DNA of 64,000 bases from Amoebophrya sp. A120 (taxonomy: Eukaryota > Sar > Dinophyceae > Syndiniales > Amoebophryaceae), in assembly GCA_905178155.1 (NCBI GenBank), contig CAJINV010000013.1, forward strand, positions 1,616,281 to 1,680,280, written 5' to 3'. The notes below the pieces were generated by a model. That model was given only the letters and a program-made list of their open reading frames with translations. It did not search any database and was not told the origin of the DNA. Both the position numbers and the translations under genes were made by a program. Below, one piece after another: positions 1-8,500 of the stretch (its first letter is position 1; each line of letters begins with the position of its first letter).

Positions 1-2487
1 CCAAGCGACAAAGCCGAGAGCACGAAGTTGGTTGACCGCTATGAAAAGGGAATCTTCCTCGGATACTCCAGGGAGTCAAGCTCGTACGTGGTAGGTGTTT
101 TCCACCATGATGCACGCGCAAAGAGCGGCCAGAGATGGACGACAGTCGAATCTCGGTCGGTCAAGTTCGACGAGGACACGTTAGTGCCCAACGTCAACGC
201 CCTTCGGAAACCGGATAAAGAACCGTCGCAGAGGCAAGCCCCAAACGCCGACGATTCCGCTGGAGCAGTGAGAAGCGATTCCGATCGCCTTCGCGCCGCG
301 CTTGAGGAAGTTGAAAAGCGTTGGAAGCAAACTTCTGAGGGGGTTGAAGAACCGGCTCTGAAACGGAGAAAAACGGAGTCGCCCCCCCCGGCGCCGGAAA
401 CGGCCCAGGGCGGAGACAAAGAGAACGAGTCTGCCGGAAGTCCCACCGACGGCGACGGCCGTGGTGCGGCGCCCGCAGATGGTCCCGCGCAGGAAGGAGG
501 AAACCCAGCTCCTGTCGCCCCACATGTTGCGCCCCAGGTAGCGCCGCCGGACGTTTCAAACTTGATCGATGACGACCTCAACCCCTACACGTTAGTGGAA
601 AAAGATGGCGTCCTCATCAAGAAAAGAAACCGTCGCGGACGGCCCAAAGGGCTTACTCGCGCACAATGTCCCCACTGGCAGAAGCCCGGTCGGAAACCCA
701 AGCAGCCAACTGCTTCGGACCTTGTGCAGCCCCTTCGAGATCAGCCCCAGGGCAATGGCGCAAAAGCAATTTTTGAAAATGAAGTCGCTAGTGCGTTTGT
801 TGCTTCTCGAGTTTTTGATCAAGAGAAGGATGGCGAGGCGATTTGTTGGACAGTACAAGTCACCAGGGTGGAGGCGTTTACAGGACCAAACGCCGCCAAA
901 TGGCTGGAAGCTGATACGCTAGAGCGTACACAGCTAGAAGCACTTAAGTGCTGGAGGCCGTTACAAGATGGCGAATTCGGTAAGGACGACGAGATCATCC
1001 CGGCCGTTGTGATTTACACTCGCAAACGGTGTGGAAGATTCAAGGCCCGCCTTGTTGCACTCGGAAACCGCCAGACGAAAGTCATGCGCGCCGAAGTGTT
1101 CTCCCCGACCGTTTCCCATGCCGCGACCCGCACCCTGATGGTTGATGCCGCCGCTTCGGCTAAGTTCGTTGAACAATTCGACATCTCGAATGCGTTCATC
1201 CGTTCAGCCTTAGACGAATCGGATAGAGTCTTTGTTCGCTTACCCAAACACTGGAGCACGGATGCCCGTGGCGACAAAGTCAGACTTTTGAAGTCCCTAT
1301 ACGGACTCAAAATCGCGCCACGCAAGTGGTATGATACGTATGCCGCGTATCTTCTGGAGGACGGCTGGAAACGCTGCCCCCAGGAACCCGGACTATTCAA
1401 GAAGAACGGGCTGACGCTGGCCATCTACGTTGATGACTCCCTCATCTCGGGCGAGAAGTTCGACGAGGTGTCCGCCGCCTGCGCCCGTATCCTTGGTAAG
1501 TTCGAAGGCAAACTTATCCCCGCAGAGAAAGAAGGCTCCTGCGATGTTCGGGATATCCTTGGCGTTCGTATGCGTTACGATCGGCAACGGAAGACCTTGC
1601 GCCTTGATTTGGAGAAAGCCATCAAGAAGCTCGCGGAAAAGTTCAAAATCGACGCTGGAGAGCCACTTTCCACGCCGTGCGTTTACACCGACTTTGATGA
1701 AGGAAAGCCGCTGCCGGATTACCCGCTGCGTAGCCTCATCGGAGGACTGCAGTATATTGCAACCATGGCCCGCCCAGATTGCATGTTTGCAGTGAACAGG
1801 GTCGCACGAGCTCAAGTCAAGCCTACAGCTTCTGTCGTGACAGCGGCAAAGCGTGTAGTCAGGTACTTGCTGCAGACTTCCCATGTCGTTCTAGAGTACA
1901 CACCGGAAAGAGAGCGGGAATTTCGCAAGCAATATACTGAAGTGCTTGAGGAGCAAAATTCCAAACAGTCCCTCCCGGACTTTGTGGGATTCAGCGACGC
2001 AGATTTTGCTGGGTGCTCCGTCACCCTCCGCAGCAGCAGTGGAAGCATTCTCTTTTTCAGGGGCATGCCCATCGCTTGGTCTAGCAAGCGCCAGACACTT
2101 CGCGCATACTCAACATGCGAGAGTGAGTACATTGCCCTCTTCGACACGTTGAAGCTATCGCAGGCCCAGGGGTATCTGGAGTGGCTCGATGAAAATCAGT
2201 CTCTGCCCGGTATTCTCTTTGTGGACAACAAATCTGCAATCGAAGTTGCGCGCTCGGAGTTACCAACCAAGAAGACGAAACACTTCTTGCTCCGTTTTCA
2301 CGAAGTCAAGGATCACGTCGAAAACATCGCGCACGTACCCACCGGCGTGAACAAGGCTGATCCCTTGACCAAACCAATGGGAAATCCTTTGCTGTGTTTC
2401 CACGCGTGCGCCCACCCATCTATTGACTTAGATGACAGCAAGATCGGCCTGCCGGCTGTCTACGCCGCCGCGATTTTCGAATCGTAG
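1..2487 (+). CDS. Copia-type Pol polyprotein (integrase C-terminus, reverse transcriptase, RNase H), 5' partial
   Basis: Replicates and integrates the element. The frame starts upstream of the window: bases 1-27 continue it, so no start is called. Order: integrase C-terminal segment ending in a GIFLGY-type motif (near base 50-65); a variable Pro/Glu/Lys-rich linker (about 200-700); the copia reverse transcriptase (RVT_2) with the first catalytic Asp in a QFDISNAF motif (near 1180) and the YVDD box (near 1428-1440); then RNase H with D-ADFAG, the S-ESEY motif and the VDNKSAI motif, closing with the typical HV-TGVNKADPLTK tail. No internal stop is seen, so the copy could be functional. Dinoflagellate genomes are known to carry many copia elements. 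Confidence 0.95.
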   Translation, partial: PSDKAESTKLVDRYEKGIFLGYSRESSSYVVGVFHHDARAKSGQRWTTVESRSVKFDEDTLVPNVNALRKPDKEPSQRQAPNADDSAGAVRSDSDRLRAALEEVEKRWKQTSEGVEEPALKRRKTESPPPAPETAQGGDKENESAGSPTDGDGRGAAPADGPAQEGGNPAPVAPHVAPQVAPPDVSNLIDDDLNPYTLVEKDGVLIKKRNRRGRPKGLTRAQCPHWQKPGRKPKQPTASDLVQPLRDQPQGNGAKAIFENEVASAFVASRVFDQEKDGEAICWTVQVTRVEAFTGPNAAKWLEADTLERTQLEALKCWRPLQDGEFGKDDEIIPAVVIYTRKRCGRFKARLVALGNRQTKVMRAEVFSPTVSHAATRTLMVDAAASAKFVEQFDISNAFIRSALDESDRVFVRLPKHWSTDARGDKVRLLKSLYGLKIAPRKWYDTYAAYLLEDGWKRCPQEPGLFKKNGLTLAIYVDDSLISGEKFDEVSAACARILGKFEGKLIPAEKEGSCDVRDILGVRMRYDRQRKTLRLDLEKAIKKLAEKFKIDAGEPLSTPCVYTDFDEGKPLPDYPLRSLIGGLQYIATMARPDCMFAVNRVARAQVKPTASVVTAAKRVVRYLLQTSHVVLEYTPEREREFRKQYTEVLEEQNSKQSLPDFVGFSDADFAGCSVTLRSSSGSILFFRGMPIAWSSKRQTLRAYSTCESEYIALFDTLKLSQAQGYLEWLDENQSLPGILFVDNKSAIEVARSELPTKKTKHFLLRFHEVKDHVENIAHVPTGVNKADPLTKPMGNPLLCFHACAHPSIDLDDSKIGLPAVYAAAIFES

Positions 2488-2874
2488 TCCATCTTCCGTG
2501 CGTTGCACACTAAGGCTACACAGGACTGCGGAAATGTGTAGGGCGCTAGTACCCATACGATTTTCCTTCATCCTGAAACCGTGCTTCGTTTCTGAGGGGG
2601 GAAGGTTTTTCATCGTGTTGGTGATTTTCTCTTTGTGCCGTAGCCATGCGTTTTTCGTGAGGTATTTCGCCAAAGATGCTAGCATATCTTGCATGCCATG
2701 CATTCATCGTCAGCGTAGCATCGTGTTTTCAGTGGTATTCGGTATCTTTAGGTCGAGGCAGATAGTTTACAGGTGTATCGTGCTCTTTCTCTTATTGCGA
2801 CTACCCACCAAACCGTTATCGTTCCATCCTGTCACTAGGGGGAATGTAGGCAGGTGCATAGTCGTGAGGGGGAA

Positions 2875-2968
2875 TGTAGGCATGATCACTAAATCACCAT
2901 GTCATGATGATCATGTCGACCAAGTACTGATGCAAATGCCACCTGAAATCCACGATCATGAAATGCAA
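2875..2968 (+). repeat. Truncated 3' LTR of the copia element
   Basis: The first 94 bases match the full 247-bp LTR at 5259-5505, starting with TG directly after a polypurine tract. Similarity stops at the undetermined base 2969 and is replaced by a 30-bp tandem repeat, so the remaining LTR (about 153 bp) is missing. Confidence 0.9.
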
Positions 2969-2969
2969 N
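2969..2969. other. Undetermined base (N) at an abrupt sequence junction
   Basis: The only N in the window. It sits exactly where the 3' LTR breaks off and unrelated tandem repeats begin, which suggests an assembly join or a collapsed gap rather than a real contiguous junction. Confidence 0.85.
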
Positions 2970-2970
2970 A

Positions 2971-3060
2971 AAGCCAAAACTCAAATCCCTCGGCTTAATA
3001 AAGCCAAAACTCAAATCCCTCGGCTTAATAAAGCCAAAACTCAAATCCCTCGGCTTAATA
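2971..3060. repeat. 30-bp tandem repeat, three exact copies
   Basis: Three identical 30-bp units, each holding an aagccaaaactc... core and ending cggcttaata, plus a four-base partial unit. On the minus strand the array is open and in frame with the truncated TMCO4 exon at 3092, giving a ten-residue repeat (FIKPRDLSFG), but this is probably accidental. Confidence 0.95.
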
Positions 3061-3072
3061 AAGCAAAAGTTG

Positions 3073-3112
3073 ATCAGACGGCCGGAGACGACCTGGAATG
3101 CGAATGATAAAG
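3073..3112 (-). pseudogene. Truncated copy of the start of a TMCO4/DUF726 exon (copy 1)
   Basis: Read on the minus strand, a splice acceptor (TTCCAG) is followed at 3092 by codons for VVSGRLIN, the residues expected after the VLLG...W segment in TMCO4 proteins. Coding resemblance stops after about nine residues, where the tandem repeat and copia sequence begin. The donor at 5558 ends the last good exon of the upstream gene, so this is its natural next exon, now cut off. The 40 bp recur at 4269-4308 with one mismatch. Confidence 0.6.
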
Positions 3113-4268
3113 TCAAGAGAGTGACAACAATAAAGCATTTGAAGTAAACTACCTATAACTACACAAAACATAAAAAGCACTACGCTAGGAAAAAATAGAT
3201 CCTGATTTGATAGTACGATTTTCATATTTGGAACTTGCGTCATGGTTTCAAATCTGGAAATGAAGTCACTGTGCGAGGGCGAAAGCAATGGAAGGCATCT
3301 GTGTGCAGAGAGGATTAAGCGTGACAGAAATTAAGGAAGAGGAGGAAAAGGAACGAGCAGAGAAAGTCGTTTTTTGCTTTCTTATGGTCTGCTGGTGATG
3401 AACGTCTTCACCAACGCCTTAAGCGCCGGCCTAAACCTGCCCCCCGTTTGCCTACGGGAAGCAGACCGATCATGATCCGCGGCTCCAGCCATTTGTAACT
3501 CCGCAAGAAAGGACACCGGTGGGCGCGAAGAGATGGCGCTGCGCTTCTCTCATCTCTCTCTTCCATGTATCTCTCATGAGGATCTCGGAAATTATTTGAA
3601 CAAAATAATGCATAGATGGCGCCAAAAAAAACGATAAAGTCAAAATAGGAACCCTAAACTAAGCCCTTCTAAACCCTGGAACCCTTCTGCGGCGGCTGGG
3701 TCGACGGAGGGAAGAAGTCACGACGGCATGCTGGTGGAGAATCCTGGTGCGCGTAACATGTGATGGTCCTAAATTGGGGTGGTTTATCACCTGCCTAATT
3801 CTAAACCAAGAACCCGATCCCCGAAAGAAAAAAACTGCTTGGTGCCAGTAGGGCCCGAGGAAAAAGGAAGGCGCAACAGAGAAAGCGAACTATGAAGCCG
3901 TTTGTAAAAAAGCGCTATCAAAAAGCCTTTTGCTCTGATCCTTCAGGGCGTGCACTCCCGTCTGGTTCTAAAGCTTCAGCAGTGCTGAGAGTACTCCGAC
4001 CCTAAACCTCGAGACTGAAGTCAAGAGATCTACGTACGTATGCGCACGAGCAAGGCAGGAATAGCGTCTGATGTGGACGCATTCCTAACTAAAACAAAGG
4101 GGCCAATTTGCGATGCGGAAATCGAAAACGCTCAGAGAGCGACACTAGATCGAGCGAGGGCAGCGAGAAAAAGCCGATACAACACCTACGACCTAAACTC
4201 AAGACCATCGTCAGCTCTTTCGCGTGGCAGACCCGATAAAAACACGATGCAGGCGAACATACTACAAA
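3113..4268. other. Region without a recognisable gene between two direct repeats
   Basis: About 1.16 kb flanked by the 40-bp direct repeats carrying the TMCO4 exon start. No conserved coding sequence is seen. A plus-strand frame at 4040-4303 (87 codons, ATG start, Arg/Ser-rich) runs into the second repeat and has no recognisable domain; I do not call it a gene. The stretch could be an insertion, or intron sequence between duplicated acceptors. Confidence 0.5.
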
Positions 4269-4308
4269 ATCAGACGGCCGGAGACGACCTGGAATGCGAG
4301 TGATAAAG
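4269..4308 (-). pseudogene. Truncated copy of the start of a TMCO4/DUF726 exon (copy 2)
   Basis: Second copy of the 40-bp block at 3073-3112, one mismatch. The minus strand again shows an AG acceptor and the VVSGRLI codons from 4288, after which the frame meets a stop within a few codons. One of the two copies must be a duplicate; neither continues into the expected C-terminal part of the hydrolase. Confidence 0.55.
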
Positions 4309-4419
4309 ATACAACAGCGCGTTGATGAAGAGATCACATTCATACGGTTCTTCTTGCACGAAATAAAATTTCAGGACAACATACGAGGAAAATGACCTCC
4401 GCGAGCAGAAAAAGAAAAA

Positions 4420-4666
4420 TGTTAGAACACTAATACCACCATGTAGCCCGGTGAACAGGCTACTGTACTAGTATCCACGTAACTGTAGTAGCATGGGAAG
4501 TACACAAACATCATCATCATTTCATCATCACTCATTCTCTCTCGTCGGGATACCGCTCGGGGAACTGAGTGATTGCATTTCATGATCGTGGATTTCAGGT
4601 GGCATTTGCATCAGTACTTGGTCGACATGATCATCATGACATGGTGATTTAGTGATCATGCCTACA
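4420..4666 (-). repeat. Copia LTR, complete, minus orientation
   Basis: Reverse complement of 5259-5505; begins TG and ends CA in its own orientation. No difference from the plus-strand copy was noticed. Confidence 0.9.
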
Positions 4667-5258
4667 TTCCCCCTCACGACTATGCACCTGCCTACATTCC
4701 CCCTAGTGACAGGATGGAACGATAACGGTTTGGTGGGTAGTCGCAATAAGAGAAAGAGCACGATACACCTGTAAACTATCTGCCTCGACCTAAAGATACC
4801 GAATACCACTGAAAACACGATGCTACGCTGACGATGAATGCATGGCATGCAAGATATGCTAGCATCTTTGGCGAAATACCTCACGAAAAACGCATGGCTA
4901 CGGCACAAAGAGAAAATCACCAACACGATGAAAAACCTTCCCCCCTCAGAAACGAAGCACGGTTTCAGGATGAAGGAAAATCGTATGGGTACTAGCGCCC
5001 TACACATTTCCGCAGTCCTGTGTAGCCTTAGTGTGCAACGCACGGAAGATGGACTACGATTCGAAAATCGCGGCGGCGTAGACAGCCGGCAGGCCGATCT
5101 TGCTGTCATCTAAGTCAATAGATGGGTGGGCGCACGCGTGGAAACACAGCAAAGGATTTCCCATTGGTTTGGTCAAGGGATCAGCCTTGTTCACGCCGGT
5201 GGGTACGTGCGCGATGTTTTCGACGTGATCCTTGACTTCATGAAAACGGAGCAAGTAA

Positions 5259-5505
5259 TGTAGGCATGATCACTAAATCACCATGTCATGATGATCATGT
5301 CGACCAAGTACTGATGCAAATGCCACCTGAAATCCACGATCATGAAATGCAATCACTCAGTTCCCCGAGCGGTATCCCGACGAGAGAGAATGAGTGATGA
5401 TGAAATGATGATGATGTTTGTGTACTTCCCATGCTACTACAGTTACGTGGATACTAGTACAGTAGCCTGTTCACCGGGCTACATGGTGGTATTAGTGTTC
5501 TAACA
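5259..5505 (+). repeat. Copia LTR, complete, plus orientation
   Basis: 247 bp from tgtaggcatgat to gtgttctaaca. Its first 94 bp equal the truncated LTR at 2875-2968. Confidence 0.9.
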
Positions 5506-5558
5506 AAAAACCAACTCGAGGTTACTTATATCTTTACCGTAACAAATTGCTCAAGTAC

Positions 5559-8500
5559 CTGTCTTGCCCGCTCCCAGCCTTCCCCCTTCGGTGAGCAGGG
5601 GGTGCCCAGCAAAACCGCGTGCATGACGCAGTGATAGGCCCCCAGGGCGTGCAGCTCCTGGAGACAGTAGAAGATGACGCGCGCGCCCATGCTGTGCCCA
5701 ACCAGGACCACGGGGCGCTGGCCCAGCGCCTGCCGGTCCGCGATGGCGTTGGCCAAGGCCTGCCCGGCCAGCTTGGCCCGCTCTTTGATCACCGCCCACT
5801 CGTGGTCCAAGTCTTTCAAGTACGACACCACGTACCACGGCCACACGATGGCGTACGCCGCAGAGACACTGACCGTGGCGACGGTCGCGCGCACCCAGAG
5901 GTTGGCCGCCGTCTCGCCCACGTACGATTTTACCGTGTCCGACAACACGTTGCCGAGCTTCAGCAACTGCGCGGTCTCCCACCGGAGGGAAAAGTAGTCG
6001 GAGTTCGTATCAAAAGGAAAAATCCCCCTTCCCCATATCAAAAGGAAGTTTCTGATGCTGGATTTGCGTAGACAAATCAGCTGTGTATAGCAGAGAGGCA
6101 CTGCGGGCAGATCTCCAGGCTAGATGGGGGCGTATGTGTCTAGTTGTTCAGCATGGCAAACGGCTCCCCTTTATTAGGCCCAACAGCATGACAAATCGCC
6201 TCCATAATGGGGCGGAAGCTCCTGCCCTTGTCTTCTTGCAAGACAAATGTGATTTGTGACCTCAAATCAGCAACACAAATTTTCGAAGTCATACCTTTTC
6301 AATATGGGGAGGGGGGGTTTTTCCTCTCAATAGTTCGGAAAGTGCCGCGTCGCCACCTTGCGCCAGGTCTCCGTGACCTGCTGCTCCTCCTTCAGCCAGC
6401 CGGAAATAAACAAGACCAATGGCATATCGGGTTTGAAAACCTCTGACCCTTCATCCCCAGAACTTGTTACTTACAAGTGAAAGAACACTTCTTTCCACTT
6501 ATAGAAAAACGATTGATGTTCCACGACTTGCATACTTTGCTATGCCGCCAATAAAGCACATATATCTCGATGTTGCAGGATAGAGAAATAAATCTGCACA
6601 TGCAAAAATCAAACCCAGGCGACAAAATTTGGGGCTTGTCATTATGCAGGAGCTACGTTCTGCGCCTAAAACTACCAGCATGGGAAGTCAAGCAAAGAGT
6701 TGACGCAAGATGAAAAGTTGAAAATGCAAGCTTTTTTCCAAAAGCAAAAGAACAAACATCTCGCATTATTTCTGGAAAGATCAGGGCGCTACTATCATCG
6801 CTTTCGATATTGCACTGCACCAGACTCGCCGGACGTCGTGGAGCTGACGGGAGAGCACTCCAGGGACTGCAGGCGGTTCCGCCTGAATTTCAGTCCGACG
6901 ATTTGCTCGTTCATCGGCGCCTTTTTCGACTTGAAAATGGTCGATTCCAGCTGTAGATACGACCCCGTGGACGCGAACTTGCCGACCCGGCCCAGGTTGG
7001 TCGTGAACTCCAGGCAGTAACCCAAATTTTTCCGGTTTTCGGGCTCGGAGAAGTACCCCTCGACTTGCACCAGGTACTCGTCCGCGGTGAGGCAGAACGG
7101 CTCGAACACGGTCCCGTCGTCCTCTTCCCCGTACTCCAGCAGGCGCCCGTCCGCAAAGTAGAGTTGCAGTCGTTGTATGTAGTGGAAGTTGCCGAACCCG
7201 GAAATGCTGGTGATTTTCTTCTCGTCGCTCATGGGGACAAACACAAACTCGGACAGGTCGCCGAACCGCTTTCCCAGCTTCACGCCCGTCATCCCCGCCC
7301 CGATCGTGCCAAACACCGCGACGGCGCCCGCTGTGCCGAGGGAGCTGAGCGCAACCCCGACGGCCCCGAGGGTGCCCGCGACGGCTGTGCCGGCGGCGCC
7401 GAGACCCACCGCCGCACCCGCACCGGCGACGGCGGAGCCAATAGCGCCAAGCCCGACGGACACCGCAGGGGCGGCGAGACCTGGAAAGGACGTTTTTGTG
7501 CTGTGTAGTGCTTCTATCTAAAGTCTTAGTGATTGCAACAGCGAGATCATGCGAGGACAAAACCGTTGAAAAAAAAATTCGTTCTTCTATCACAGATGTT
7601 GAGGACTAGAAAAATCACAAACAGAGAAGTATCAGCATTAGCACGTACCTCCCGTCAGGCCGAGCAGTAGCCCGCCGCCGATCACCCCGCCCGCAACTTT
7701 CCAGTACTTGGAAGAGTTGTCGACCCGGTTTTCCGAGGCTAGGATCTTGAACAGCGCCCCGCCGATCTCCCGCTCCCAGGCCATAATGTTGATCTTGGAG
7801 ACGTCGAACCCCTTTTCGGCCACCACGAACATGAGGACGCGGCACCGGGCGTCAAGCAGGCCGGAGAGGAGCAACGCCGCGACCAGATCCCTGGTCAAAA
7901 GCAGACGCTGCTTCCCGCTCGGGAACCGCTGCGAAATAATTTTGTTGTACTCGATGTTATTTTTAGGATTCATACCCTTCTCCACGTGCACACAGTTTCG
8001 GTAGACCTCGACGAGCGGCTCGTACGCCGTTTGCTCCAACTGCAGTATTTCCTGCGCGAGGGCCTGGAGAATTAGCAAGTGCTTGCGGATCAAAATCTTC
8101 CGGAACTTCGCCAGGCTCTTCACGTTCTCCGCCTGTAGCCAGTGCGCGTTGGAGCTCTGCAGCTCCAATTTCGACGACTGCTGCTTCGAAAGTCGGGCTT
8201 TCGGTCGGGTTTTCGCCATGGGTTGCATGGCATTCGTGGTGGTGCTGGCAGAGGAGGTGCTGGACGTGGGCTGTCGCGGGGAGGCTGCTGGGGGACCTGG
8301 TTTACAGGTCGCAGAAGCGGATTTCATTCCACCTGCGACATCATTGTTGATGGGCAAATAATCTGCCACGTTCTTGTTGGCGTTGGCAGTGGGTCCTTGG
8401 GGTGATTCTTGGGAGGTGGAAAGATCTTGTTTTCGGACGTCCTTTAGCCGGCTTTGATCATCTTGCGCTCGACTCGAGTTCGCTGCTGCAACGCTCGAGG

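Larger units (their letters stand above)
1..2968 (+). mobile_element. Ty1/copia LTR retrotransposon, 3' portion
   Basis: The 3' part of a copia-class LTR retrotransposon; its 5' LTR, gag, protease and integrase core lie before base 1. The Pol frame is open from base 1 to the stop at 2485-2487. A 3' untranslated stretch of about 390 bp follows, ending in a purine-rich tract (gagggggaa, 2866-2874), and then the start of the 3' LTR at 2875. The tract plus first LTR bases occur twice (2837-2850 and 2866-2880), a small local duplication. The LTR breaks off at the N at 2969. The element runs opposite to the host genes. A copy of its last 580 bp at 4667-5255 is apparently identical, so activity was recent. 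Confidence 0.93.
4420..5505. mobile_element. Aberrant copia insertion with inverted LTRs
   Basis: A 1,086-bp insertion: a complete 247-bp LTR on the minus strand (4420-4666); the reverse complement of the element's 3' internal end, from the polypurine tract to the last quarter of RNase H (4667-5255); and a complete LTR on the plus strand (5259-5505) preceded by the two bases that normally precede it. Both outer ends are LTR 3' ends. The block is flanked by aaaaa on both sides (4415-4419, 5506-5510), consistent with a 5-bp target duplication though the sequence is low-complexity. It lies in the putative last intron of the adjacent minus-strand hydrolase gene. Confidence 0.85.

Noticed and set aside
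2889-3116. Ten-residue FIKPRDLSFG repeat protein
   Set aside because: Translation of a 30-bp tandem repeat adjoining an N; no gene context beyond a truncated exon.
4528-5109. 193-codon minus-strand frame, matching 2432-2998 on the plus strand
   Set aside because: This is the 3' untranslated end of the copia element in inverted copy; not coding.
5526-6101. Continuous minus-strand frame of 191 codons including MPLCYTQLICLRKSS...
   Set aside because: Its first 30 residues are introner sequence (6008-6101); the real exon starts at the target duplication.
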